Below, one piece after another: positions 19,003-27,144 of a stretch of DNA of 51,375 bases. Each line of letters opens with the position of its first letter. The stretch's first letter is position 1. This stretch comes from an uncultured Pelagibacteraceae bacterium (GTDB lineage Bacteria > Pseudomonadota > Alphaproteobacteria > Pelagibacterales > AG-422-B15). Where the stretch lies: contig CABZHU010000001.1 of assembly GCA_902525575.1 (NCBI GenBank), positions 1 to 51,375 on the forward strand. Direction: 5' to 3'. The position numbers and the translations under genes were made by a program. Below the pieces are notes generated by a model. It searched no databases and had not been told where the DNA came from. It saw nothing but the letters and a program-made list of their open reading frames with translations.

Positions 19003-20802
19003 ATGACTGGAACCAAAAATATCAGAAACTTCTCAATTATTGCTCACATTGATCATGGTAAATCTACACTTGCAGATAGATTAATACAATTTTGTGGCGG
19101 TCTTTCAGAACGAGAGATGAAGTCCCAAGTACTTGATTCAATGGATATTGAACGAGAAAGAGGGATTACTATTAAAGCACAAACAGTTCAATTAAAGTAT
19201 AAGGCGAAGGATGGTGAAACCTATACATTAAATATCATAGATACCCCGGGCCATGTTGATTTCAGCTATGAAGTTAACCGCTCACTCTCAGCTTGTGAAG
19301 GCTCACTTCTTGTTGTTGACGCAAGTCAAGGCGTAGAAGCTCAAACACTTGCAAATTTATACCAAGCCGTTGAGAATGAGCATGTTATTATTCCTGTCTT
19401 GAATAAGATTGATTTACCTGCAGCAGATCCTGAGAGAGTAAAAGGACAAATTGACGATATTCTTGGAATCGATACAAGTAATGTATTAGAAATTTCTGCA
19501 AAATCTGGAATAGGCATAGAAGAGGTACTTGAAACTATTGTAAATGATCTCCCAGCTCCTGTTGGGAATACAACGGAATCTTTAAAAGCATTGCTTGTTG
19601 ACAGTTGGTATGACGCTTACTTAGGTGTTGTAGTTTTAGTAAGAGTTATTAATGGCACATTGAAAAAAGGTATGGAAGTCAGGTTCCATCAAACTAATAC
19701 CAAGCATTTAATTGAAAGAATTGGATGCTTTACTCCTAAAATGATTATCAATGAGGAGATCAAGACAGGTGAACTCGGATTTATTACTGCTGCAATTAAA
19801 GAGGTTTCTCAAACCAAAGTAGGAGATACTATCATTTTATCAAATGATAAAAAAACACAGCCATTACCCGGTTTTAAACCCAGTCAACCTGTAGTATTTT
19901 GTGGTCTTTTTCCAACTAATGCAGCAGATTTTAAATTCTTAAAAGATGCTCTTGCAAAATTAAAGCTAAATGATTCAAGTTTTCATTATGAGCAAGAAAC
20001 CTCAGCTGCATTAGGTATGGGCTTTAGGTGTGGTTTCTTAGGGTTACTTCACCTTGAGATTATTGTTGAACGATTGGACAGAGAATTTGATTTAGATTTA
20101 ATCACAACAGCTCCGAGTGTGATTTATGACATAGTACTTACTGATGCGAGTAAGATTGAGCTTCATAATCCAGCGGACATGCCTGAGATAATGAAAATCA
20201 AATCAATTTCTGAGCCTTGGATTAAAGCAACAATAATATGTCCAGATGAATATTTAGGTAGCATCATTTCACTATGTGAGGACAAAAGAGGTATTCAAAA
20301 CGAACTGACGTATTCAGGATCAAGAGTTATACTTACTTATAAGCTGCCACTTAATGAAATTGTTTTTGATTTTTATGACAAACTAAAATCAATATCAAGC
20401 GGATATGCAAGTTTCGATTATGAAATTGACCAGTATATGGAAAGTGATCTTGTTCGTTTAAGCATTCTAGTTAATGATGAGCCTGTTGACGCTTTATCAA
20501 TAATTGTTCACCGAAACTTTTCTGAAAAGAAAGGTAGAGCCGTATGTGAAAAACTCAAGGAATTAATTCCAAGACATCAGTTTCATATACCCATTCAAGC
20601 TGCCATAGGTGGCAAAATAATTGCTCGAGAAACAGTACGTGGATATAGAAAAAACGTTATTGATAGAATTCATGGTGGGGGAGCTACAGATAGAAAAAGA
20701 AAACTATTAGAAAAACAAAAAAGAGGTAAGCAAAGACTTAGAACTTACGGCAAAGTTGATATTCCTCAAGAAGCGTTTATAGCTGCATTGAAGGTTGAAT
20801 AA
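19003..20802 (+). CDS. lepA: Elongation factor 4 (LepA)
   Basis: Ribosome-associated GTPase, 599 residues, the family's normal size. The G motifs are [17 protein letters not shown] and LNKIDLPA, with the switch I region [15 protein letters not shown]-like domains follow, and the C-terminal LepA-specific domain ends in [16 protein letters not shown]. Its stop codon is immediately followed by the first base of a tRNA-Ser gene, so the tRNA may be cut from the lepA transcript by RNase P. Confidence 0.98.
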   Translation: MTGTKNIRNFSIIAHIDHGKSTLADRLIQFCGGLSEREMKSQVLDSMDIERERGITIKAQTVQLKYKAKDGETYTLNIIDTPGHVDFSYEVNRSLSACEGSLLVVDASQGVEAQTLANLYQAVENEHVIIPVLNKIDLPAADPERVKGQIDDILGIDTSNVLEISAKSGIGIEEVLETIVNDLPAPVGNTTESLKALLVDSWYDAYLGVVVLVRVINGTLKKGMEVRFHQTNTKHLIERIGCFTPKMIINEEIKTGELGFITAAIKEVSQTKVGDTIILSNDKKTQPLPGFKPSQPVVFCGLFPTNAADFKFLKDALAKLKLNDSSFHYEQETSAALGMGFRCGFLGLLHLEIIVERLDREFDLDLITTAPSVIYDIVLTDASKIELHNPADMPEIMKIKSISEPWIKATIICPDEYLGSIISLCEDKRGIQNELTYSGSRVILTYKLPLNEIVFDFYDKLKSISSGYASFDYEIDQYMESDLVRLSILVNDEPVDALSIIVHRNFSEKKGRAVCEKLKELIPRHQFHIPIQAAIGGKIIARETVRGYRKNVIDRIHGGGATDRKRKLLEKQKRGKQRLRTYGKVDIPQEAFIAALKVE

Positions 20803-20892
20803 GGAAAGGTGGCCGAGTGGTTGAAGGCGCACGCTTGGAAAGCGTGTATGCGGGTGACCGTATCGTGGGTTCGAATCCCATCCTTTCCGCCA
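20803..20892 (+). tRNA. tRNA-Ser (anticodon GGA)
   Basis: A 90-nt class II tRNA with encoded CCA. The acceptor arms GGAAAGG and CCTTTCC pair fully, with G as the discriminator base. The anticodon stem CACGC/GCGTG carries the loop TTGGAAA, so the anticodon GGA is at 20837-20839. A long variable arm and the GTTCGAATCCC T-arm are typical of tRNA-Ser. The gene begins on the base after the lepA stop codon. Confidence 0.97.
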
Positions 20893-20903
20893 TTTTGTTT
20901 GAT

Positions 20904-21047
20904 TTATTTGTCTAATTTATTTTCGATGTAATCTAATTTTGTGTTCAGATCTTCAACTTTTGATTTAATTCTCAATATATTTAAAAAGGATAAATAAATA
21001 ACCAAAATCAATATAAATATTACTCCAATAACGATTGTATTTAACAT
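20904..21047 (-). CDS. Small membrane protein, 47 residues, TM plus coiled coil
   Basis: Reading the minus strand from the ATG at 21047 gives a 47-residue protein. An N-terminal hydrophobic stretch (VIGVIFILILVIYLSFL) is followed by a charged heptad-like segment (KSKVEDLNTKLDYIENKLDK), that is, one membrane anchor and a short cytoplasmic coiled coil. It lies in the 423-bp space between tRNA-Ser and the MFS gene, downstream of another small membrane ORF on the same strand. I do not recognise the family. The composition is much more protein-like than chance AT-rich translation, but coding is unproven. Confidence 0.5.
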   Translation of the reverse strand: MLNTIVIGVIFILILVIYLSFLNILRIKSKVEDLNTKLDYIENKLDK

Positions 21048-21101
21048 TGGACAAAGTTATTTTTTAAAAAATAAAATAAAATATTTAATATTGATAATGT
21101 T

Positions 21102-21266
21102 TTATAAACCGCCTGTAATAAGCCCTACCATTCCAAGAATGAGCCATAGAACGAGCATTGCTTTTTCATCAAACTTTTTTGTACTTTCTATACCTTTAAT
21201 CTGCTTTCTAACAAATAAGCTAAGAAGCAGTGTAAGGACTATCAGATATACAATAGTAAATGCCAT
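21102..21266 (-). CDS. Small two-TM membrane protein, 54 residues
   Basis: The minus strand from the ATG at 21266 encodes 54 residues with two hydrophobic segments (AFTIVYLIVLTLLLSLFV and AMLVLWLILGMVGLITGGL) joined by a charged loop (RKQIKGIESTKKFDEK). This is a plausible hairpin membrane protein with positive charges in the loop. It is divergent from the MFS transporter (50 bp apart) and precedes the 47-residue ORF by 54 bp, suggesting one small transcript. The family is not recognised. Confidence 0.5.
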   Translation of the reverse strand: MAFTIVYLIVLTLLLSLFVRKQIKGIESTKKFDEKAMLVLWLILGMVGLITGGL

Positions 21267-21315
21267 AAGTAATTAGTGTAGCAAGTAAAAATTATTTGTA
21301 TATAAAATATATGTA

Positions 21316-22518
21316 ATGAAATTTTTTAGACACTCTTCTTCCCTTTTAGTGATAGTAGGTGGATGCGTTCTTTTATTGGTATCTTTTGGAATAAGACACT
21401 CATCTGGATTATATTTAATTCCTATTTCAGACCATATACAAACTGGAAGAGAAGTGTTTGGTTTCGCCATTGCAATTCAATTCCTTATGATTGGAATTGG
21501 ATCCCCAATTTTTGGAGCCATTGCAGATAAATATGGTTCATCTATTGCTGGTCTTTATGGAGCAATCTTTTTCTTAATTGGTCTTTATATGATGTCACTT
21601 GTAGAAGGATCAGGCCTCCTCATAGTTTCACAAGTAATTTTTGGCTTTGGTTGTGCTGGTTGTGGAACAGCAGTAATTCTTGGAGCTGTAGGAAAAGCGG
21701 TTACAGGAAAATACCAAACGTTATCATTGGGTATTGTGATGGCTGCAGGTTCCTTAGGGCAATTCTTAATAGTCCCACTATCAGGATTTATGATCGAAGC
21801 AACTGATTGGCAAAAGTCAATTATATATCTGTGTTTTATATCCCTTATCATGATTTTGTTTGCACTAACTCTAACAAAGTCCTCTTTTAATTCAGGAAAG
21901 GATGATCAAGCTGCTCAATCATTAGCATCTGTACTCAATGAAGCTTTTGTAAATAAAAGCTATGTATTGTTAACAGTTGGTTTTTTTGTATGTGGCTTTC
22001 ATGTTTCATTTGTAGCAACCCATTTGCCAGCTTATTTAACTGATCTCTCTTTGCCCTTATGGATCGGTTCTTGGTCGCTCGCTTTGATTGGTTTATTTAA
22101 TGTTTTTGGGACATTATATTTTGGTCATTTAGGTGATCAAAACTCTAAAAAAAATCTTTTGGTTATTTTATACACACTCCGCGCATTTTTATTTTTGGTA
22201 TTCATTTTTCTTCCTAAAACTGAGATCACAGTACTAATTTTTGCTGCATTGTTAGGCATCCTTTGGCTATCAACTGTTCCTCTTACTAGCGGAATTATTT
22301 CTGTAATTTTTGGGACTAAATATATGTCTATGTTATATGGCTTTACATTCCTTTCACATCAAGTTGGGTCATTTATGGGCTCTTGGTTTGGAGGCCGTTT
22401 TTATGATTTTTATGGTTCATACGATATCATGTGGTGGGTATGTGTAATTCTTGGTTTTGTATCTGCATTAATGCATTTTCCAATTACTGAAAAACCAATC
22501 AAAAGAAAAATTGCCTAA
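21316..22518 (+). CDS. MFS transporter
   Basis: Secondary carrier of the major facilitator superfamily with 400 residues and about 12 hydrophobic segments. The conserved loop between helices 2 and 3 is GAIADKYGSSIAGLYG, with a weaker equivalent in the second half (GHLGDQNSKKNLLVIL). The overall pattern resembles the oxalate/formate and monocarboxylate-type carriers of marine bacteria, but the substrate is not inferable. It stands alone, with small divergent ORFs upstream and an AT-rich intergenic region downstream. Confidence 0.87.
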   Translation: MKFFRHSSSLLVIVGGCVLLLVSFGIRHSSGLYLIPISDHIQTGREVFGFAIAIQFLMIGIGSPIFGAIADKYGSSIAGLYGAIFFLIGLYMMSLVEGSGLLIVSQVIFGFGCAGCGTAVILGAVGKAVTGKYQTLSLGIVMAAGSLGQFLIVPLSGFMIEATDWQKSIIYLCFISLIMILFALTLTKSSFNSGKDDQAAQSLASVLNEAFVNKSYVLLTVGFFVCGFHVSFVATHLPAYLTDLSLPLWIGSWSLALIGLFNVFGTLYFGHLGDQNSKKNLLVILYTLRAFLFLVFIFLPKTEITVLIFAALLGILWLSTVPLTSGIISVIFGTKYMSMLYGFTFLSHQVGSFMGSWFGGRFYDFYGSYDIMWWVCVILGFVSALMHFPITEKPIKRKIA

Positions 22519-22567
22519 GTATAGATTAAATTTATTTATTATTTTATTGATTCTATTACAAAAAAAG

Positions 22568-22584
22568 TTTTCCACTTATCCACA
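22568..22584 (+). promoter_or_regulatory. DnaA-box pair in an AT-rich intergenic region
   Basis: A perfect DnaA box TTATCCACA occupies 22576-22584. Directly before it TTTTCCACT (22568-22576) is a near-match in the same orientation. The surrounding 22519-22650 is almost entirely A and T, like an unwinding element. Only these two boxes are evident, fewer than most origins have. It could be a replication origin fragment, a DnaA-controlled promoter or a titration site. Chance is possible. Confidence 0.35.
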
Positions 22585-22651
22585 AGTTAAGAAAGGCAAA
22601 TAATTTTTTTTTGATTTAAAATTTTTTTTAAAAATCATATTATTTATTTAT

Positions 22652-22760
22652 CGGAACAACAATGATCGAAAGCCTTTCGGGGAGTTTGTTCAGAGTTAGT
22701 CCGGAATTTCGGGGCGATATAGAGACCTTTCGGGGTATTTGTAGCGCCCCGTTTTTTTTT
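22652..22760 (+). ncRNA. Candidate structured leader RNA or small RNA before the LysE gene
   Basis: This 109-nt stretch stands out as GC-richer than its surroundings. Stem GAACAA (22654-22659)/TTGTTC (22686-22691) encloses hairpin CGAA (22667-22670)/TTCG (22676-22679). The word TTTCGGGG occurs three times (around 22675, 22707 and 22728). The 3' end is a strong hairpin followed by nine T. It ends 35 nt before the LysE start, so it could be a riboswitch-like attenuator of that gene or a free small RNA. I do not recognise it as a known riboswitch class. Confidence 0.45.
22710..22760 (+). terminator. Intrinsic terminator with two alternative stems
   Basis: CGGGGCG (22710-22716) pairs with CGCCCCG (22745-22751), which is followed by a run of nine T (22752-22760). 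A second copy, CGGGG at 22731-22735, can pair with the same CCCCG, giving a shorter competing stem. The T-run and GC-rich arm make termination likely. The two possible partners are what an attenuator would need. Confidence 0.65.
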
Positions 22761-22795
22761 GTGCTTTGTATCTAAAAATCGAATACAAATTTCAT

Positions 22796-23422
22796 ATGTT
22801 TTTAGACTTTACCCTTCTTTATTTTTTTATTCCTTTGTTTTTTGTTATTTCTATAACCCCAGGTCTTTGCATGACTCTTGCTTTAACTATGGGAATTACC
22901 ATTGGCCTTAAAAATACGATGAAGATGATGGTAGGGGAACTTTTAGGCGTTTTAATTGTTGCTGGAAGTGCAGTTATTGGTGGAGGAGCAATTATTTCAT
23001 CATATCCAATGACATTTCTTTTTTTTAAATACGGGGGCGGAATTTATTTGATGTTTGTTGGCTATCAAATGTTCAATTCAAGAGGATCATTAGCATTAAA
23101 CTTAGATGGAACACAATCCTTTGAAATTAATTTTTTAAAGCTAGCAAGCCAGGGCTTTATTACTGCAGTTGCAAACCCTAAAGGATGGGCTTTTTTTATT
23201 GCTATGGTACCCGCATTTATCAATTATGACTTAGCCCTTATGCCTCAAATGTCAGCATTGGTCGTCATTATTTTAATAATCGAATTCATATCTTTGATGA
23301 TTTACGCAACTGGCGGACAGATGCTTGGTATTATCTTGAAGAAACAAAAAAATATTCAATCAATAAATCGTTTAGCTGGTTTACTAATGGTAGGCGTTGG
23401 AATTTGGTTAGCTATTAGTTAG
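22796..23422 (+). CDS. LysE/RhtB-family amino-acid exporter
   Basis: Inner-membrane exporter of about 208 residues with six hydrophobic segments. Family marks are the N-terminal ITPGLCMTLALTMGITIGLKN and the central NPKGWAFFIAMVPAF. I start it at the ATG at 22796. An upstream in-frame TTG at 22766 lies in the tail of the terminator-like leader and adds an unlikely charged N-terminus. Relatives export amino acids such as lysine, threonine or homoserine lactone. The preceding structured RNA may control it. The last 15 bases overlap the 3' end of the convergent racemase-family gene. Confidence 0.85.
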   Translation: MFLDFTLLYFFIPLFFVISITPGLCMTLALTMGITIGLKNTMKMMVGELLGVLIVAGSAVIGGGAIISSYPMTFLFFKYGGGIYLMFVGYQMFNSRGSLALNLDGTQSFEINFLKLASQGFITAVANPKGWAFFIAMVPAFINYDLALMPQMSALVVIILIIEFISLMIYATGGQMLGIILKKQKNIQSINRLAGLLMVGVGIWLAIS

Positions 23423-24154
23423 ACTCTGTTTAAAAAGCATCCCAGGTCCTTTTGTTGAGTCATTTCCAGAACCACGAAACATATGCCATATCATTGCCTG
23501 GTTTGAAGATACAACAGGTTTATTCAGTAGCCTTTCTGCTTCATCTATTATTTTAAATGTTTTCAAATTTGTGCATGAAATAAATACTGCATCACAATCA
23601 TTTTTTCCAATTTCTAATATTGCCTTCAAACTTTCTCTTTCAGATATTCTTGCTACTACTGTGTCATCTGACTCATCAAATGACTTCTCGTTTGATATAT
23701 TAAAATTATCGCTCTGAAGATTTTGTTTGAGTTTTTGAGTTACAGATTGTTCATAAGGTGAAACAAATGCAATATTCTTGCATCCAAAGCTATTAAGCGC
23801 TTCCTTAACGGCTCTTATTGGATCTGTTATAAAAGCATTTTTATGCTGCCCTTTAATTAATTTATTTATTTTTTCAGAGCCAATTACTGTTGCACCCGAG
23901 GTACATGCATATCCAATACTGTTAAAGTCAATTTTTGGGAGTAGGTTCACAGCAATTGGCAAATCATCTTCCATTTTTGCAAGATTTTCATTATTTACAG
24001 ATTGGTTACAGGGAATCCTTGAGTGATAAATGGCAACACTCTCATCAAGCGTACTTCTTATCTCTTGCTCAATTGTCTCATCACTTTGCAGTACGATTAA
24101 TCCAAATCTCATGCTGTAATAGTCTGGATCATCTAGCTTAAAATTCTTCTCCAT
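23408..24154 (-). CDS. Asp/Glu racemase superfamily protein, maleate-isomerase/EutA-like
   Basis: The 248-residue protein has the two-cysteine active-site layout of this superfamily. Cys84 is in the motif ACTSGAT and Cys194 in SCTNLKT, both at strand ends. The opening FGLIVLQSDETIEQEIR resembles maleate cis-trans isomerase, arylmalonate decarboxylase and the ectoine-utilisation protein EutA. The reaction is therefore a cofactor-free isomerisation, racemisation or decarboxylation of a small dicarboxylate-like substrate. It lies 5 nt after the carboxyltransferase gene on the same strand, so the two may serve one catabolic route. No ectoine genes are seen nearby. Confidence 0.72.
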   Translation of the reverse strand: MEKNFKLDDPDYYSMRFGLIVLQSDETIEQEIRSTLDESVAIYHSRIPCNQSVNNENLAKMEDDLPIAVNLLPKIDFNSIGYACTSGATVIGSEKINKLIKGQHKNAFITDPIRAVKEALNSFGCKNIAFVSPYEQSVTQKLKQNLQSDNFNISNEKSFDESDDTVVARISERESLKAILEIGKNDCDAVFISCTNLKTFKIIDEAERLLNKPVVSSNQAMIWHMFRGSGNDSTKGPGMLFKQSLTNS

Positions 24155-24159
24155 AAAAT

Positions 24160-25668
24160 TTATCTCACTGCTTTTAATATTACACTTCTAGTTTCTACAG
24201 GATCAATCACTGCATCAATTTCAAGGTGAGCTGCAGCTTCAATTGCTTTCCCTTTTTCATACAATTGGTCAACTAACTTATTAAAAAGTTCTTCTCTTTT
24301 TATTTCATCTTTTATTTCATCAAGTTCTTTTTTAAACCCAAGCTTGATGGCACCTTCTAATCCCATCGCTCCAAATTCTCCAGTAGGCCATGCAGCTGAG
24401 TATACTGGTTCATGAAAGCTTCCTCCAGCTAATGCTTGTGCGCCCAGTCCATAACCTTTTCTTAAAAAAATTGTGATCAAAGGTATTTTTATTTGCGAAC
24501 CTACTTTAAAAAGAGCAGACATTCTTCTAACTGCCCCTTCTTCTTCACTATCGGGTCCAACCATAAAACCAGGTGTATCGACTAGAGAAATGATTGGAAG
24601 ATTTTGAAGATTGCAAAGCTCAATAAAATTTGCAGCTTTATCAGCTGACTCTGAATCGATTGCCCCACCTAAGTGTTGACTGTCGCTCGCCATCAAGCCA
24701 AATGATTTTCCTTCAATGCGTATGAGTCCTGTTACGATACTCTTCCCATGCATCTGTTTGAGTTCCATAAAGGTATTTTTATCAGAAATGATATTAATAA
24801 TATTTCTGATTGGATAAGACCACTTTCTATTCTTGGGCATGATGTCCTTTAATTGAGCCTGATCTTCAACTTTCCAATCAACTAAATCACCTTGAAAGTA
24901 TGAAAGTATTTTCTTTGCAAAATATGTTGCTTCAGCTTCATCTTTTGCCACCAAATCAATGACGCCATTTTTTTCATTTACTTCTGATGGACCTATTTCT
25001 TTTGGACTATAGGACCCAAGACCCCCTCCCTCAATCATTGCAGGGCCTGCCATACCAATCCATGAATTTTTAGTAGCTATTCTAATATCTGCACACCCAA
25101 ACAGAGCAGCATTGCCAGCAAAACAGAAACCATTATTTATGGCAATTCTTAAGCACCTTCCAGTGAGACCTCCCCATAAAGCAAAAGTAGGGACATGCAA
25201 TCCGGCAATGCTTGTAGTAATGTCTGTATCGCCTGGTCTACCGCCTCCACCTTCAGTAAATATAATAATTGGTAGTTTATATTTTTTTGCTTTCTCGCAA
25301 ATCCGATCAAGCTTCATGTGATGAAAATAACCTTGTGTTCCCGCTAAGACTGAATAATCGTATACAATAGCAACGGCATCAGTTGACTCATTATTTATTA
25401 TTTTACTATTAATTTTACAGAACCCAGTGATAACGCCATCACCAGAAGTTTCCATTAAAAGTTCTTCTTGGCTTTTACGACTTTTTTGAGCCGCTACAGC
25501 AAATGCTCCATACTCAAGAAAGCTGTCTTTATCAACAAGATCATAAAGATTTTCTCTTGCAGTTCTTAAATTTAGTTTATGTCGTTTATTTTTTGCTTTT
25601 TCTCGAAAATCATCAGTTGTCTTATGTAGCCGTTCAATAAATTCAGCAAAGTTTTTTTTGTTTTCCAT
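24160..25668 (-). CDS. Acyl-CoA carboxylase carboxyltransferase subunit
   Basis: Family of the propionyl-CoA, methylcrotonyl-CoA and geranyl-CoA carboxylase beta subunits: moves the carboxyl group from biotin to an acyl-CoA. The N-terminal crotonase-like half has the segment TEGGGGRPGDTD. The C-terminal half has DTPGFMVGPDSEEEGAVRR and the glycine-rich GYGLGAQALAGG, with AWPTGEFGAMGLEGAI. Length (502 residues) fits. No biotin carboxylase or biotin carrier is encoded in the window, so the partner lies elsewhere or this is a substrate-specific orphan. Downstream is the racemase-like gene; upstream, 8 nt away, is cytochrome b561. The true acyl-CoA is unknown. Confidence 0.82.
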   Translation of the reverse strand: MENKKNFAEFIERLHKTTDDFREKAKNKRHKLNLRTARENLYDLVDKDSFLEYGAFAVAAQKSRKSQEELLMETSGDGVITGFCKINSKIINNESTDAVAIVYDYSVLAGTQGYFHHMKLDRICEKAKKYKLPIIIFTEGGGGRPGDTDITTSIAGLHVPTFALWGGLTGRCLRIAINNGFCFAGNAALFGCADIRIATKNSWIGMAGPAMIEGGGLGSYSPKEIGPSEVNEKNGVIDLVAKDEAEATYFAKKILSYFQGDLVDWKVEDQAQLKDIMPKNRKWSYPIRNIINIISDKNTFMELKQMHGKSIVTGLIRIEGKSFGLMASDSQHLGGAIDSESADKAANFIELCNLQNLPIISLVDTPGFMVGPDSEEEGAVRRMSALFKVGSQIKIPLITIFLRKGYGLGAQALAGGSFHEPVYSAAWPTGEFGAMGLEGAIKLGFKKELDEIKDEIKREELFNKLVDQLYEKGKAIEAAAHLEIDAVIDPVETRSVILKAVR

Positions 25669-25676
25669 GTTTAACT

Positions 25677-26207
25677 CTATAGCATTTTTCTCAATATCTT
25701 ATCCTTCTGAAAAGCATGATGATATATGACGGCACTCAAATGAATAGAGAAAAGAATTAAAAGAAAATAAGCTGACAACGCGTGAATTGTATAAAAATTA
25801 TCAGCGAGATCAAAGTTGTAGTAATCTATTGATACTTTCATAATGATAAAATTGACTTCCTCACCAGACATTAAAAGTTTACTTATGCCACTTATAGTGA
25901 TGACTAATAAAGTCATATAGAAAAGACCATGCACAACTCGAGAGGCAATAATCTGAATTTTGCTCATTGATATATTATCAATGGGCTTTGTATTAATTGA
26001 TTTCCATATCAATCTTAATAGTGTTATGTAAAAAATGGTCATACCAATGATTATATGAACATTCTCAATAGAGAGTTTAAATTCAGAAAATTCAAGATTA
26101 TCTAAATATATTCCTAAAGGGAGTTGGAACAATAATATTACAAAAGTAATCCAGTGGAAAAGACGCGCAAGAAATCCATAAGAATTAGTGTCATTTGTAA
26201 TTTTCAT
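25677..26207 (-). CDS. Cytochrome b561-type membrane protein
   Basis: Di-heme membrane cytochrome of 176 residues with four hydrophobic helices. The family opening is present (YGFLARLFHWITFVILLFQL), and histidines that could ligate heme lie in helices 1, 2 and 4 (HWI, VHIIIG, HALSAYF, IHLSAVIYHHAF). Such proteins pass electrons from quinol or superoxide to periplasmic acceptors. The gene is divergent, 17 bp away, from a c-556 type cytochrome, which is a likely electron partner. Confidence 0.83.
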   Translation of the reverse strand: MKITNDTNSYGFLARLFHWITFVILLFQLPLGIYLDNLEFSEFKLSIENVHIIIGMTIFYITLLRLIWKSINTKPIDNISMSKIQIIASRVVHGLFYMTLLVITISGISKLLMSGEEVNFIIMKVSIDYYNFDLADNFYTIHALSAYFLLILFSIHLSAVIYHHAFQKDKILRKML

Positions 26208-26224
26208 ATTATATAATTAAGTAC

Positions 26225-26677
26225 ATGATTAATTTTTTTCAATTTCTAATCTCCTCAATTCTATCGATATTACTATTAATTGTAATTGCTTTTGCAGACG
26301 ATCATGGAAATATTATTAAAGAGAGAAAGTCACTATTTAAGCAGAATTATAGTCATGCTAAGAGAATGAGTGCTGAAATTACTAAAGGGAATAATGAGAA
26401 AGTGATTGAGCTATCAGAAATGATGAGCTCAAATTATGACAAGCTCTTAGATTTATTTCCAGATAACACCAAAACAGGCTACGATACAGAGGCTTTGCCA
26501 ACGATATGGCTACAAAAAGAAGAGTTTAATACTCTAATGATAGAGACTTCAAATAAAGTTAAAGAGTTTACAGTCCTTGCATCAAAACTAACTGGAGATG
26601 AGTTAAAGGATGCCCAAAAGAAACTAATCTGGTCAAGTTGTAAGACTTGTCACGATAAGTTTAGAATGCCTCATTAA
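26225..26677 (+). CDS. Cytochrome c-556/c'-type, periplasmic
   Basis: Monoheme four-helix-bundle cytochrome of 150 residues. An N-terminal signal peptide (FFQFLISSILSILLLIVIAFA) is followed by helices with the c-prime-family pattern. The heme site CKTCH (Cys139, Cys142, His143) is at the extreme C-terminus, as the class II family requires. It is divergent from the b561 gene and convergent with yjbQ. The role is presumably electron transfer or gas binding in the periplasm. Confidence 0.85.
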   Translation: MINFFQFLISSILSILLLIVIAFADDHGNIIKERKSLFKQNYSHAKRMSAEITKGNNEKVIELSEMMSSNYDKLLDLFPDNTKTGYDTEALPTIWLQKEEFNTLMIETSNKVKEFTVLASKLTGDELKDAQKKLIWSSCKTCHDKFRMPH

Positions 26678-26679
26678 AT

Positions 26680-27114
26680 TTAAGCTACAATTGTCATACT
26701 AATTATTCTTCTTATACCAGGATCATTGTTTTTATTACGATGTTCAAAAATAAAAACGCCTTGCCATGTTCCCAAATCAAGCTTTTTCTCTTTAATAGGT
26801 ATATTGATGCTTGTATTTGTTAAAGCTGACTTGATATGGGCTGGCATATCGTCAGGTCCCTCTTCCTTATGCGCATAATTTTCTGATTCAGGGACTATAC
26901 GATCAAAAAAGTCTAATATGTCTTTTAGAACATTTGGATCGGCATTCTCTTGAACAATAAGTGATGCTGAAGTGTGCTTAATAAATAATGTACACAAACC
27001 TTTTGCGATTCTGTGTTTTGCAATAGCCTGGTTTATTATTTCAGTGATATTATAAAGCCCTTTGCCATCAATAGTTATTTCGAGTTCTTTTTGGATTAAC
27101 ATTTTAGATATCAA
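26680..27114 (-). CDS. YjbQ/UPF0047 family protein
   Basis: The 144-residue protein matches the whole UPF0047 family. Signatures are LFIKHTSASLIVQENADP, the segment YAHKEEGPDDMPAHIKS, and GTWQGVFIFEHR near the C-terminus. Members show weak thiamin-phosphate synthase activity in genetic tests, but the physiological role is not settled. It is convergent with the c-556 gene, with 2 nt between the stop codons, and divergent from selO across 30 bp. Confidence 0.9.
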   Translation of the reverse strand: MISKMLIQKELEITIDGKGLYNITEIINQAIAKHRIAKGLCTLFIKHTSASLIVQENADPNVLKDILDFFDRIVPESENYAHKEEGPDDMPAHIKSALTNTSINIPIKEKKLDLGTWQGVFIFEHRNKNNDPGIRRIISMTIVA

Positions 27115-27144
27115 TAATTAGGAAATTAATTTAAATATAAAATA

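Noticed and set aside
20803-20892. tRNA-Ser 3' end as a phage or island attachment site
   Set aside because: No integrase, no repeated tRNA end and no foreign gene block follow within the window.
22766-22795. Upstream TTG start for the LysE exporter
   Set aside because: It lies only 5 nt after the terminator T-run and would add a charged N-terminus before the first membrane helix; the ATG at 22796 fits the family.
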